Positions 8,662 to 18,006 of a stretch of DNA of 64,000 bases are shown here, one piece after another. Position numbers and translations under genes: made by a program. Origin of the DNA: Methanomassiliicoccaceae archaeon UBA72. GTDB taxonomy: Archaea; Thermoplasmatota; Thermoplasmata; Methanomassiliicoccales; Methanomethylophilaceae. Each line of letters opens with the position of its first letter. The stretch's first letter is position 1. The notes beneath the pieces are model-generated. The model was not told the DNA's origin. It saw nothing but the letters and a program-made list of their open reading frames with translations, and ran no database searches. The stretch covers positions 1 to 64,000 of the forward strand of contig DAVO01000012.1 of assembly GCA_002509405.1 (NCBI GenBank). Reading direction: 5' to 3'.

Positions 8662-9324
8662 ATGGTGTCCGATAACCGTGAAGATTATCTGATCGAGATA
8701 CTGCGCCTCACGGAAGGCGAAGGCAGGGCGAAGACCAACGATCTAGCCGATAAGCTGGGAGTTTCTCCGGCAAGCGTATCGGAGATGATAAAGGCCCTTT
8801 CCGGCGACGGTTTCGTCACATATACAAAATACCGCGGCGCGGAGCTGACCCCCGAGGGCCTGAGCTATGCCAAACAGCTTCGAAAGAAACACCATATAAT
8901 GGAACGCTTCCTGACGGACGTTCTCGACATGGACAGCGACACGGCTCATGTGGAGGCTCATAAGATGGAGCATGTCATTTCGGACGATTCTGCGATCAGG
9001 ATATGCAGGATCATAGGTACTCCCGTGGACGATGACTGCTCCAGCTGCGAATCGCAATGCAGGGCGGCAACGGGCATCGGCCGGATAAGCAAGAAATTGA
9101 ACGAAATGGCGCAGGGAGACCGCGGCCGCATATCGCATCTGAAATGCGAAGATCCTAAGACGGTCAAGAAACTGATATCCATGGGATTTGTCCCCGGAAG
9201 GGACGTCTGCATCGGAAGCAACGGTTCCAGGTCTGGTCCGAAGGTCGTTACCGTCGGTAACGCGACTTTCGCACTGGATTCTGAAATGGCGTCGTTCGTT
9301 TATGTTGAGCCGAGTGATGATTGA
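8662..9324 (+). CDS. DtxR/MntR-family metal-dependent transcriptional repressor with FeoA domain
   Basis: This 220-residue protein has three parts. Residues 1-65 form a winged helix-turn-helix (TNDLADKLGVSPASVSEMIKAL). Residues 70-135 form the dimerisation and metal-binding region, with His and Glu in HHIMERFLTDVL and AHKMEHVISDD. Residues 145-220 form an FeoA/SH3-like domain (GDRGRISHL, MGFVPGRDVCIG). An added CSSCESQC cluster near residue 128 could bind metal. The gene is translationally coupled to feoB by a TGATG overlap, so it very probably represses iron uptake when iron is sufficient. Confidence 0.92.
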   Translation: MVSDNREDYLIEILRLTEGEGRAKTNDLADKLGVSPASVSEMIKALSGDGFVTYTKYRGAELTPEGLSYAKQLRKKHHIMERFLTDVLDMDSDTAHVEAHKMEHVISDDSAIRICRIIGTPVDDDCSSCESQCRAATGIGRISKKLNEMAQGDRGRISHLKCEDPKTVKKLISMGFVPGRDVCIGSNGSRSGPKVVTVGNATFALDSEMASFVYVEPSDD

Positions 9325-11249
9325 TGCAGGACGGAATGTTCACCGCGGCCCTTGTCGGGCAACCTAACGTGGGGAAATCATCGTTGTTCACAAGGCTGAC
9401 GGGAGTCGGCGTCATATCTTCCAACTATGCAGGCACTACCGTAACATTCGAGGAAGCGGTGGTCACCAGAAAGGGAAACAAGGTAAGGATATACGATCTG
9501 CCGGGGACTTACGGCATGTCCGGGGACTCCGACGACGAAGAGGTCGTGCTCGAGATGGTCCGGGACCCGGACGTCGATTCCGTCATCGTGGTAGCAGATG
9601 CCACCAACCTACAGAGCAGCCTAGTGCTATGTTTCGAGGTCATAGAACTGGGCCTCCCAATGATACTTGCGGTCAACAAGGCCGACGAGGCCCGCAAGAA
9701 ATACGATACGGGCTACAAGGAGCTGGAACGCATCCTGGACGTCCCTGTCATACCGGTATCGGCGAAGACGGCGGAAGGGGTGGACGAGCTCGCGGACGCT
9801 CTCTGTGAAGGACGCGGAAGGAGGTCGACATTCCAGGTTAGGTACGAGCCTCATCTGGAGGGCGCCATCGACAATATCACAGGCCATCTCAAGAAGATAA
9901 GATTCGACCAGCGGGGCACGGCCGTAAAACTGATGGAAGGAACAAAGACCTTCATTGAGGGGGTCATGCCCGCGACGGCCGAAATCGCCTCCGTCCTCCG
10001 CGACAATTTTGAAAGGGAACATCACGAGACATCCGACATCGCGATAGCCAGAGAGAGATATTCGGTTTCGGATGCCATAGTGAGGAAGGTTCAAACAAGG
10101 ACACAGACCAAGTTCAGCCGCAAGGACAGGCTTTCAGAGATGATGATCACAACATCAACGGGAATACCGATCCTCATTGCCGTAGGATTGATGCTTTTCG
10201 TTACGATGATCTTCCTGGGGTCACTGCTTGACGGAGCGGTGAGCTATGTCTATGACACTCTCATAGGCAACACTCTCGCCGATTTCGGCGCAGACAAAGG
10301 CGGAGATATAGGCAGGGCGATCATGCTCGGCATCGACGGGAGCATCAGAGCGATACTCACCCTGGTCATCCCGTACATAATGGTGTTCTACATAATACTG
10401 GGTATACTGGAGGACACAGGCTATCTGCCCAGGGCCGTGGTGCTTGTCGACAGGACGATGCACCATTTCGGTCTTCATGGCGGCGCATTCATACCCATGA
10501 TCGTGGGACTCGGATGCAACGTCCCGGCCATTATGGCCGTACGGACGATACGTTCCCGTCGCGAGAAGCTCATACTCACATCCCTGATCGTCATGTGCGT
10601 GCCTTGTTCGGCACAGATTGCGATAATCTTCGGGATAGTCGGAAAATATTCCGGATTAATTTACGCATTCGCAATATTGATGGTGCTTCTGGCACTCATG
10701 GTGGCCCTGGGGCTTGGACTCAACCGTTTCCTAAAATACGAACCTTCAAATCTGGCGATGGAGATACCCGATCTCTCCGTGCCTTCTCTAAAGAATGTTC
10801 TTTTCAAAACCTGGAACCGCATCAAGGACTTCTTTGTGATAGCTTTTCCGCTCCTTGTTGTAGGAAGCATATTGCTGGAAATTGCGCTAAGCTACAGCCT
10901 CATGGATTTTGTCATCGGGCCACTATCTTTCCTTACGGTCGGGATGCTGGGACTTCCGGCCGCGGTGATACTCGCGTTCATCGTGGGCGTTCTGAGGAAA
11001 GAGATGGCCGTGGGGATGCTTGCGATAATCGCGGCAAGCACAGGAATAATGGAGCTCGCATCGTTCATGGGCCCGGAGCAGTTCTTCGTTTTCGGGCTCG
11101 TCATGGCAATATACTTGCCGTGCCTTGCCACCATAGCCGTGATATGGCGCGAAATCGGATGGAAGGAGACCATTGCGGTATCGGCACTTTCTATCGGCAC
11201 CGCCATCGCGATCGGAACGCTGGCGAACTGGATCCTGACGGTCTTCTGA
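9324..11249 (+). CDS. feoB: Ferrous iron transporter FeoB
   Basis: This 641-residue membrane protein imports Fe(II). The N-terminal G domain has G1 GQPNVGKSS (12-20), G3 DLPGTYGM and G4 NKAD. It is followed by a helical linker and a multi-helix membrane domain with the family's two Gate motifs (GCNVPAIMA and the PCSAQIAII region). The ATG at 9324 overlaps the regulator stop; a TTG one codon upstream is less likely. No separate feoA is present nearby; the FeoA domain is fused to the regulator instead. Confidence 0.96.
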   Translation: MQDGMFTAALVGQPNVGKSSLFTRLTGVGVISSNYAGTTVTFEEAVVTRKGNKVRIYDLPGTYGMSGDSDDEEVVLEMVRDPDVDSVIVVADATNLQSSLVLCFEVIELGLPMILAVNKADEARKKYDTGYKELERILDVPVIPVSAKTAEGVDELADALCEGRGRRSTFQVRYEPHLEGAIDNITGHLKKIRFDQRGTAVKLMEGTKTFIEGVMPATAEIASVLRDNFEREHHETSDIAIARERYSVSDAIVRKVQTRTQTKFSRKDRLSEMMITTSTGIPILIAVGLMLFVTMIFLGSLLDGAVSYVYDTLIGNTLADFGADKGGDIGRAIMLGIDGSIRAILTLVIPYIMVFYIILGILEDTGYLPRAVVLVDRTMHHFGLHGGAFIPMIVGLGCNVPAIMAVRTIRSRREKLILTSLIVMCVPCSAQIAIIFGIVGKYSGLIYAFAILMVLLALMVALGLGLNRFLKYEPSNLAMEIPDLSVPSLKNVLFKTWNRIKDFFVIAFPLLVVGSILLEIALSYSLMDFVIGPLSFLTVGMLGLPAAVILAFIVGVLRKEMAVGMLAIIAASTGIMELASFMGPEQFFVFGLVMAIYLPCLATIAVIWREIGWKETIAVSALSIGTAIAIGTLANWILTVF

Positions 11250-12932
11250 TCAGCGGTGCGTAAACACGGCCTCTATCTTTTCGGGCGTGACCTTCTCCAG
11301 CCTTGCGAAGCCGACCCTCTCGAACTGCACAGTGTCGTTCTTCTCTTTCAGCACCGAGTCTTCGGTAAGTCCTTCCAGGGTCGTCCCGTCGGGCATGAGC
11401 ATCGTCGTAGGTATGCTGCCGCGACAGACCCACTGGACAGCGCGGACCCCGGTCTTTAGTATCGACACGTCGTTTCCGTCGTAAGCGGCCGGCGTTCCGT
11501 ATCTTATGTTGCACAGGTCCTTCAGCCTTATCTCCCCGACATCGGCGAAGATCTTCGAGTCGTCGGCGGAGATGAACACTGTGTTGCTTCCTTCGACGTT
11601 GTATTTCCGGGTTCCGCGTTCCGGGTGGTCGGGATGCAGCGGCGCGGAACCGCATATCTTTTCTGTGCCTGATATGTCGTACCTCACTGGGTCCTGGACG
11701 AAGAAGTATCTGTTCGAAGTCTCGTCGATTATGTCCCGGTTCATGCCATATAGGTTGTCCCAGGAGAACTGTATGTCCACAGACTTCATGCCGGACTCCA
11801 CCCAATACCGCCTGATCGCCTCAGGTCTGATCCCTCTCCTCTCCAGAGCCCTAACGGTCCCGGTCCTCACATCGTCCCAGCCCGAGTACTCCCCGTCGCG
11901 GATGCACTGCTTGATGATCGATGTCTTCAGGACAGAGTCGGGTATGTTCACCAGTCCGTAGTGGTAGTAGTAAGGCTTCTTCCAACCGAAATAGTCGAAG
12001 ATATATTCCTGTCTGTTCGTGTTGTTCAGATGGTCCTTTCCGCGTATCACGTGGGTCATCCCCATCAGGTGGTCGTCGATCGCCACCGAGAGGTTCATCA
12101 TTGGATAGGCGCAGTACTTCTCGCCCAAAACGGGGTGCGGATGATATACGATGCGCAACGCAACGAAATCCCTGACCGCGGGGTTGGGATGGTTCAGATC
12201 TGTTTTGACGACCGCCACCGCATCCCCTTCGCCGTATCCTCCGGACAGCAGCCTGTCGTATCTCTCGAGCTGCACTTCCACCGGAAGCTCCCTGCAGGGG
12301 CACGCTTCTCCCTTCTCCTTAAGTCCGCGCCAGTCGTCGCCGTTGCATGTGCAGATGTAGGCCTTCCCCATCTCGATGAGCTTTCTGACGTGGTCGTAGT
12401 ATATCTCGAACCTGTCGGATTGTATGTATGTCTCGTCGATCCTCACGCCGAGCCAATCAAGGTCCTCCGGGATCATCCGGTAGGCATCCGGGTCTATCTT
12501 CTCCGGGTTGGTGTCCTCCATCCTGAGGATCAGCTTCCCCCCGTATCTCTTTACATACTCGTCGTTTAGGACCGAGACCCGGGTATGGCCTATATGCAGA
12601 GGTCCAGAGGGGCCGGGGGCGATGCGCATAACGATTTTGCCGTCGGCACCTTCCAGCGCCGGAAGCTCGTATTTGCGTTCTTTCTTCTCTTTCACGAGCA
12701 TGGAGGAGTCGATCTTCTCAAGCTCGGACGTCTGGCGTTCGAGCCCCATCGCGTTAACCTCGGAGACTATGGAATCGACCAGTTCCCCTATCTCTGCCGA
12801 CCTGGAGCGACATTCCGGAAAACCGCCGAGGATCTTTCCCAGAACGGCCTTCGGGTTCGCCTTCCCTTTGAAAAATACTGCGTTCTGAAGCGCGAACTTT
12901 TTGATAGTCTCTTCCAGGTTCTCCGGTGTCAT
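11250..12932 (-). CDS. gltX: Glutamyl-tRNA synthetase, archaeal type
   Basis: This 560-residue class I synthetase has the archaeal GlnRS-like architecture: an N-terminal helical extension of about 95 residues, a Rossmann domain with APGPSGPLHIGHTRV (HIGH at about 113-116), and C-terminal beta-barrels. Archaeal GluRS charges both tRNA-Glu and tRNA-Gln. The KMSKS loop reads VLKTSII, so the usual second lysine is missing. I took the start at 12932 (MTPENLEETIKKFAL). A TTTATATAAG element lies at 12951-12960 on the minus strand, which fits a leaderless start. Confidence 0.94.
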   Translation of the reverse strand: MTPENLEETIKKFALQNAVFFKGKANPKAVLGKILGGFPECRSRSAEIGELVDSIVSEVNAMGLERQTSELEKIDSSMLVKEKKERKYELPALEGADGKIVMRIAPGPSGPLHIGHTRVSVLNDEYVKRYGGKLILRMEDTNPEKIDPDAYRMIPEDLDWLGVRIDETYIQSDRFEIYYDHVRKLIEMGKAYICTCNGDDWRGLKEKGEACPCRELPVEVQLERYDRLLSGGYGEGDAVAVVKTDLNHPNPAVRDFVALRIVYHPHPVLGEKYCAYPMMNLSVAIDDHLMGMTHVIRGKDHLNNTNRQEYIFDYFGWKKPYYYHYGLVNIPDSVLKTSIIKQCIRDGEYSGWDDVRTGTVRALERRGIRPEAIRRYWVESGMKSVDIQFSWDNLYGMNRDIIDETSNRYFFVQDPVRYDISGTEKICGSAPLHPDHPERGTRKYNVEGSNTVFISADDSKIFADVGEIRLKDLCNIRYGTPAAYDGNDVSILKTGVRAVQWVCRGSIPTTMLMPDGTTLEGLTEDSVLKEKNDTVQFERVGFARLEKVTPEKIEAVFTHR

Positions 12933-13015
12933 CGGCCATGAATTCTGATGCTTATATAAATCGTTGACCGCTCGGTCCTCACTTATAATTAATACCTCCG
13001 AGATAATCTGCATTC

Positions 13016-14284
13016 ATGACAGTCAAAGAATCGCTCACCGGTTCGTTCGAAAAAATAGAGAGGAAGGTGGACCCGGCCTCCGGAGAGGTGACGGAGATCC
13101 TTGCCAAAGAACAGGCGAAGACGTTCTACTTCACGGACCTGAACGGTAGCAAGGCCATCGGCAACCGCTTCTCCACCAGAGAGAAGATTGCCGGTGCGCT
13201 GGGCATAAAAACGTCGGAGATAGTCGATGCGATGGCGTCCGCTGTAAGCGGCCCCAAACAATACGCCGAGACCAAGGACCCGGCCTTCAGAGAGGTTTCC
13301 GTCAAGGTCGACCTCACGGAAATGCCCATTCCTAAATACTATCCGGAGGACGGCGGATGCTACATATCCGCAGGCGTCATAGTCGCTGAATGGAATGGGA
13401 TAAGAAACGTTTCTTTCCATAGGATGATGATAATGGACCGCGACACGATCGCCGTCCGTCTCGTACCCAGGCATCTTTTCACAATGCACAAGGCTGCAAA
13501 AAAAGAAGGAAAGGAGCTTAAGATATCCATCTGCATCGGAGTTCCGGCCGAGGTCCTTCTGGCCGCGGCCACGTCGATGGACTACGGAACCGACGAGCTC
13601 GAGGTGGCCTCCGCTCTGCGCATAAACGCCGGAAAGTCCCATCTGGAGGTCGGCAGGTGCGACAACGGCCTTCTTGTGCCGGCGGATACCGACTATGTTC
13701 TGGAGGGCCGCATAACGCTGGACGAGACGTCGGAAGGTCCGTTCGTGGACATAACCGGAACATACGACATGGTGAGGCAGCAGCCGATAATCAAGATCGA
13801 CAAGATCTGGACATGCAGGGACCCGATATTCCATCTTCTGCTTCCGGGAGGATGGGAGCACTTCCTGCTTATGGGGCTCCCCAGGGAGCCGATGATCCTC
13901 AGGACGGTAAGGCAGGCCGTGCCCAGGGTCAAGGCCGTCCGCCTGACCGAAGGAGGTTGCTGCTGGTTCAACGGGGTCGTGTCGATAGCCAAGAACAAGG
14001 AGGGCGACGGTGTCAACGCCATCATGGCCGCATTCACAGGCCATCCCTCGATGAAACAGGTCATCGTCGTCGATGACGATATCGACATCTCCGACGACCG
14101 GGAGGTCGAATGGGCAGTGGCAACGAGGATGCAGGCAGATAAGATAATAAAGATACCCGGAGCCGCCGGTTCGTCGCTGGACCCAAGCACCAACGGTACC
14201 ACGTGGAAGGTCGGCTACGACGCGACTCTTCCGCTGGACGCCGATCCGGCACTTTTCAGGAAGGCGCTTGTGGCCAGGAACTGA
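13016..14284 (+). CDS. UbiD-family decarboxylase, possibly anhydromevalonate phosphate decarboxylase
   Basis: This 422-residue protein matches the UbiD fold, whose members use prenylated FMN. Visible family features are the Arg-rich FMN-binding strand region (SFHRMMIMDRDTIAVRLVPRHL), PAEVLLAAATSMDYGTDE, GPFVDITGTYD, and the C-terminal VVVDDDIDISDDREVEWA segment with its conserved acidic residues. In many archaea a homologue decarboxylates trans-anhydromevalonate phosphate in isoprenoid synthesis. Of the known activities this is the most likely in an archaeon, but the substrate is inferred. It is divergent from gltX. Confidence 0.85.
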   Translation: MTVKESLTGSFEKIERKVDPASGEVTEILAKEQAKTFYFTDLNGSKAIGNRFSTREKIAGALGIKTSEIVDAMASAVSGPKQYAETKDPAFREVSVKVDLTEMPIPKYYPEDGGCYISAGVIVAEWNGIRNVSFHRMMIMDRDTIAVRLVPRHLFTMHKAAKKEGKELKISICIGVPAEVLLAAATSMDYGTDELEVASALRINAGKSHLEVGRCDNGLLVPADTDYVLEGRITLDETSEGPFVDITGTYDMVRQQPIIKIDKIWTCRDPIFHLLLPGGWEHFLLMGLPREPMILRTVRQAVPRVKAVRLTEGGCCWFNGVVSIAKNKEGDGVNAIMAAFTGHPSMKQVIVVDDDIDISDDREVEWAVATRMQADKIIKIPGAAGSSLDPSTNGTTWKVGYDATLPLDADPALFRKALVARN

Positions 14285-14346
14285 CGTAGGTCTTAAAATA
14301 AGCGGAAGCATACCGAAGAGCATATCCCAATGGGAAAGGTGAACAA

Positions 14347-14466
14347 ATGGCAGTAGAAGATATCGGGGAGAAGAACAGGAAGCGCAACAACAAGATCATA
14401 GGGACTGTGATGTTCCTTGCAGTACTGGCAGTTACGGTTTTCGCGTTCTTCTACTACCCTAACTGA
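14347..14466 (+). CDS. 39-residue single-pass membrane protein
   Basis: The short frame encodes a charged N terminus (MAVEDIGEKNRKRNNK), then one hydrophobic helix (IIGTVMFLAVLAVTVFAFF) and a YYPN tail, ending in TGA. A GGGAAAGGTG ribosome-binding site sits just upstream, and a TTAAAATAAG element at about 14293 could be the TATA box. The positive N-terminal side predicts the C terminus outside the cell. Small proteins with one helix of this kind are common in archaea. The function is unknown. Confidence 0.65.
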   Translation: MAVEDIGEKNRKRNNKIIGTVMFLAVLAVTVFAFFYYPN

Positions 14467-14481
14467 GTAAATAGTTTAATT

Positions 14482-15786
14482 TCAACTGTGCCAGGGATCG
14501 CGACGGACGATCGTTTCCTCGCGTCCCGGCCCTATGCTTACCAGGTCTACGGGGACCTTGAGCCCGTCCTCGATCAGCGAAATGTAGGACTTCATCCCTT
14601 CGGGCAGAGCATCGTAACCGTTCTTGACCACCTCTGCGGTATCATCCCATCCTTCCCAGCCCTTCACAGTCTTGTATACGGGCTTTGCAGCCTCGAGTTT
14701 GGAAAGCGAGGCGGGGAAGTGCTTTACGATCTTGCCGTCTATCTCGTATGCTGTGCATACCTTGACCTCTTTATATCCGCAGAGCACGTCGATCTTGGTT
14801 ATGGCTATGGAGGTGAAACCGTTGAGTCTTGCAGAGTGCTCCGCCTGCACGAGGTCCAGCCAACCGCACCTGCGTCCGCGCCCCGTCACGACGCCGAACT
14901 CTCCGCCCAGCTTCTGAAGCGCTTCCTCCTCTTCTCCTTCCATTTCGGTCACCATCGGGCCTTCGCCCACGCGCGTGGTGTAGGCTTTGAGGCACCCGAC
15001 CACGCTGCCGATCCTCCTGGGAGCGACGCCCGACCCTGTGCAGGCCCCGCCAGCGCATGTCGATGACGACGTAACGTACGGGTATGTTCCGTGGTCAATA
15101 TCCAGCATCGCGCCCTGCGCGCCTTCGAAAACAACCTTTTTGCCGGCATCGAGCGCTTCGTTGATCAGGACGGAGGTGTCACATACCAGACCGTCGACCA
15201 TGTCGCGCCATCGCATCATTTTTGCGAAGAGCGATTCGTTGCTGCATTGGCATTTTTCAGCATCCATCATTTCGAGGAGGTCCTTTTTGTAGGGAATCAT
15301 GAAAGAGATTTTTTCCTTAAGAAGGTCCTCTTCGTAGAGGTCTCCGACCCTGAAACCGATTCGGGATATCTTATCCTGGTACGCGGGACCTATGCCTTTT
15401 TTCGTAGTCCCGACCGGTTTGTTGCCACGATATTTCTCCTCGGCCCCGTCCAGCTTTTTGTGATAGTTCATGATGAGGTGCGCGCGGTCAGAGATTTTCA
15501 GGTTGGCGATGGTGCCTCCTGCCTCGACGATTCGTTTTATCTCGTCTTCCATCTCTTCCATGTTTATGACCACTCCGTTACCGATAACGGCGGTCTTGTC
15601 AGGCCTCAGGACCCCGGATGGAAGCGCCTGGAGCTTGAAGGTCTTGCCATCGATTATGATGGTGTGGCCGGCGTTGTTTCCGCCCTGGAATCTGACAACC
15701 ATCTCAGCGTCCTCCGCCAGATAGTCCGTGATTTTTCCCTTACCCTCGTCTCCCCACTGTGCGCCTATGATTACTAAACCCGGCAA
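14482..15786 (-). CDS. purA: Adenylosuccinate synthetase
   Basis: This 434-residue enzyme joins aspartate to IMP using GTP, the first committed AMP step. The GTP loop WGDEGKGK (11-18), NAGHTI, the IMP-binding TTKKGIGPAYQDK, and GRGRRCGWLD are all present, and the length is typical. On the minus strand a TTTATAGG element about 30 bases upstream (about 15815-15822) is the likely promoter. It is separated by 41 bases from trm1, which lies upstream in the same direction. Confidence 0.97.
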   Translation of the reverse strand: MPGLVIIGAQWGDEGKGKITDYLAEDAEMVVRFQGGNNAGHTIIIDGKTFKLQALPSGVLRPDKTAVIGNGVVINMEEMEDEIKRIVEAGGTIANLKISDRAHLIMNYHKKLDGAEEKYRGNKPVGTTKKGIGPAYQDKISRIGFRVGDLYEEDLLKEKISFMIPYKKDLLEMMDAEKCQCSNESLFAKMMRWRDMVDGLVCDTSVLINEALDAGKKVVFEGAQGAMLDIDHGTYPYVTSSSTCAGGACTGSGVAPRRIGSVVGCLKAYTTRVGEGPMVTEMEGEEEEALQKLGGEFGVVTGRGRRCGWLDLVQAEHSARLNGFTSIAITKIDVLCGYKEVKVCTAYEIDGKIVKHFPASLSKLEAAKPVYKTVKGWEGWDDTAEVVKNGYDALPEGMKSYISLIEDGLKVPVDLVSIGPGREETIVRRDPWHS

Positions 15787-15827
15787 CCTCTCACCAAAGC
15801 ATCAAGAACGTTCCCCTATAAAATGTC

Positions 15828-16934
15828 TTATCGGCGCGCGTCGGGGCTGGAAGAACGGTAAACATCGATTATTTCGCTAAGCGGGAGGTCGGTCTTGAAA
15901 GACGTCGGAGACATGTGCGTCCTGGATGCTTTTCCATGCTGGCACAATGCATCGACCATGATTTCTATCTTTGGCGGCGACATTTTGATATGGGAAGATA
16001 ATTCGCTCAGATCATAGATGAAAACCTCTGAATCTATCTCCCTCCTCCATAGTTCCAGCATCTTGCTGCATCTGCGTTCGTCCGCCATCCCCTCGGGAGA
16101 CATTCCATTAAGAATTTCTGGGTCGTGCAGATTCCCGGTCCAGAACGGGCCGAGACGGTGCATCTCGTCGGGTCTGGAAGAAATGGACCTTTCCATTGTC
16201 TTCGTGTCATATCTCATGTATCCAAGTTGAGAGAGTGTCCTGTCTGCCGCCTCGGCGCCCTCCGTCACCCGCACGTAAGTTCTGTAGTAATGGTCTGCGG
16301 AGAAAGAAAGCATCGGAGACATCCCGCGGTCGAATTTCGCCAACTCCCTGGCTATTGTGCACATGAGTATGCGTAATCCTCCTTCGTGGCACATGTATCC
16401 CCTCACGGGTTCAGACTGATATCTCCTGCGGCATTTGGCTGAATGGGCGCCGGCCAGCGGGGCGGTGTCGGTGGCCGTGACAGCCAATATTCCCTTTCTG
16501 CTGCATCCTCTGATCGCAGACTGGATGAAAGGCGCCGGGGAACCGAAAGGGTCCAGGTCCACATATCCGAACGCGTGCTCCGAGAATAGGATATGGAGGT
16601 CCTTGTTCGACGGAGTGCAGTTATCCAGGCCGTTAAGTTCGATGTTCTTCCTCACATACTCCATAGAGCCAGGGTTGATGTCGTTTGCCGTGACCTCTGT
16701 TCCGGGGACCTCGTTGGCTATGCGCGCCGCGCGCGCTCCGGTGGCGGTCATGGCATCCGCGACGGTTATACCGGGACTGAGCGAACGCAGGAGCATCACG
16801 CTGACGTCACGGTTGAAAGCCATCTGCTCGTTGAAGAAAATCTCTGAATTTTTCTTGCCCGGTCCGCCGGAAGAATGCTCCGAAGGCACCGAGAGAAGGG
16901 TACTCCCTTCCTTGACAACGACCGTTTTCGTCAT
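15828..16934 (-). CDS. trm1: tRNA (guanine-N2)-dimethyltransferase Trm1
   Basis: This 368-residue protein makes N2,N2-dimethylguanosine at position 26 of tRNA using S-adenosylmethionine. The N terminus has EIFFNEQMAFNRDVSV. The methyltransferase core follows, with ATGARAARIANE, a DLDPFGSPAPF catalytic motif, and VTATDTAPLAG. A C-terminal winged domain completes the family layout. Its start overlaps the stop of the upstream THEP1-type NTPase gene, so the two are co-transcribed. Confidence 0.95.
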   Translation of the reverse strand: MTKTVVVKEGSTLLSVPSEHSSGGPGKKNSEIFFNEQMAFNRDVSVMLLRSLSPGITVADAMTATGARAARIANEVPGTEVTANDINPGSMEYVRKNIELNGLDNCTPSNKDLHILFSEHAFGYVDLDPFGSPAPFIQSAIRGCSRKGILAVTATDTAPLAGAHSAKCRRRYQSEPVRGYMCHEGGLRILMCTIARELAKFDRGMSPMLSFSADHYYRTYVRVTEGAEAADRTLSQLGYMRYDTKTMERSISSRPDEMHRLGPFWTGNLHDPEILNGMSPEGMADERRCSKMLELWRREIDSEVFIYDLSELSSHIKMSPPKIEIMVDALCQHGKASRTHMSPTSFKTDLPLSEIIDVYRSSSPDARR

Positions 16935-17479
16935 CAGAGGTCTTCACCGTTCATGAGGTGAATGATCTTGTAAGGCAGAAGGTTGCGGTTGGTCGGCGTT
17001 ACTTCGAGGATACGGACATCGTCGCGCCTTCTAATGTCCTGCAGAAGGGGATTCCTTGATTTTTTGTGAAGAGTTATTATCATGGGCTTGCCGGCATCGA
17101 GCGCCTCTTTGACAGCATCGATGAACGCCGGACATTCGACCTCGAGCTTTCCTACCTCGTCGATCACGATGATGTCGCATTCAAGGCATGCGGATTTTAT
17201 GGCTTTCACACCTACTTTTTCAAGCGCCTCGATGTCCACTCCGAGCTTCCCAACCATGATGCGGCTCTCGATCTCCGTGCTGGCGAATACTTCGGTCTCG
17301 TTTGTCACAAGATTGCGTACCGAACAGCCGGTCTTGCGCCTGCCGTCGTCTATAGGTTCATTTATCATACCGCCTATCAGGCGGTCGCTGTCGCCCAGCA
17401 TCTCTATGACGGTCTTCAGCACCTGCGTCTTTCCCGAACCGGGGAGACCCGTGATGCCGATCTTGATATTTTGAGCCAT
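16934..17479 (-). CDS. THEP1-family nucleoside triphosphatase
   Basis: This 181-residue P-loop protein has Walker A GLPGSGKT (11-18), an IDEVGKLE Walker B region, and the characteristic THKKSRNPLLQDIR-like C-terminal segment of archaeal THEP1 NTPases. These enzymes hydrolyse NTPs slowly, and their biological role is poorly known. The gene runs directly into trm1 (1-base overlap), which hints at a link to nucleic-acid metabolism. A CTATATATTAG element upstream on the minus strand (about 17516-17526) may be the promoter. Confidence 0.88.
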   Translation of the reverse strand: MAQNIKIGITGLPGSGKTQVLKTVIEMLGDSDRLIGGMINEPIDDGRRKTGCSVRNLVTNETEVFASTEIESRIMVGKLGVDIEALEKVGVKAIKSACLECDIIVIDEVGKLEVECPAFIDAVKEALDAGKPMIITLHKKSRNPLLQDIRRRDDVRILEVTPTNRNLLPYKIIHLMNGEDL

Positions 17480-17530
17480 AATTTCCTTATCCAGAGTACA
17501 CCTGTATAGCGTTCCTAATATATAGTATGT

Positions 17531-17923
17531 TCACGGTTGGGGCCGATCCTCGATATTGGACACGAACATAAGCGGATATCCAATCTCTGGGTCATAGCGC
17601 ATTTCTGCAGTTACGGACACCCCCTGTATCCTGATTTTCACAACAACATCTATTTTTTCCCCTGTGAGGGAGAAATACGAATATCTGTCCCTCGACTTGC
17701 TGAAAACACCACGGTCTATATGGATGCTGGCACTCTCGACATAAGGTTGCGAGCATATGCTTTTTTCCATTGCGGCCTCCAGGGCTTGCACTCCCTCTAA
17801 GTTGATCGGCGTTCCCACGAACTGGTGGTACACCGTACCCATTTTGATCCCCGCCTCGAACAGCGCCCTTTCCCTTATGGAACAATTGAACCTGCCGGCA
17901 GCCAAAGACTCCCTGTCAGTCAT
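17531..17923 (-). CDS. mptD: Archaeal dihydroneopterin aldolase (MptD, DUF381)
   Basis: This 130-residue protein matches the archaeal MptD family: EAGIKMGTVYHQFVGTPI near residue 25-42 and VKIRIQGVSVTAEMRYDPEIGYPLM near the C terminus. MptD cleaves dihydroneopterin to 6-hydroxymethyl-dihydropterin on the route to tetrahydromethanopterin and folate. The gene is divergent from nadA; TATA-like sequence (CTATAAAAATATAATC, minus strand) fills the intergenic gap. Confidence 0.88.
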   Translation of the reverse strand: MTDRESLAAGRFNCSIRERALFEAGIKMGTVYHQFVGTPINLEGVQALEAAMEKSICSQPYVESASIHIDRGVFSKSRDRYSYFSLTGEKIDVVVKIRIQGVSVTAEMRYDPEIGYPLMFVSNIEDRPQP

Positions 17924-18006
17924 CCTGTGGGTGAATGCGATTCGATTATATTTTTATAGCTTAGGACTGAAGTAAGGGTTTATTTACAGAATCGTATAAC
18001 GGCGCG

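Noticed and set aside
12989..14323. A 444-codon open frame on the minus strand
   Set aside because: It is a shadow of the UbiD-family gene and has no recognisable domains.
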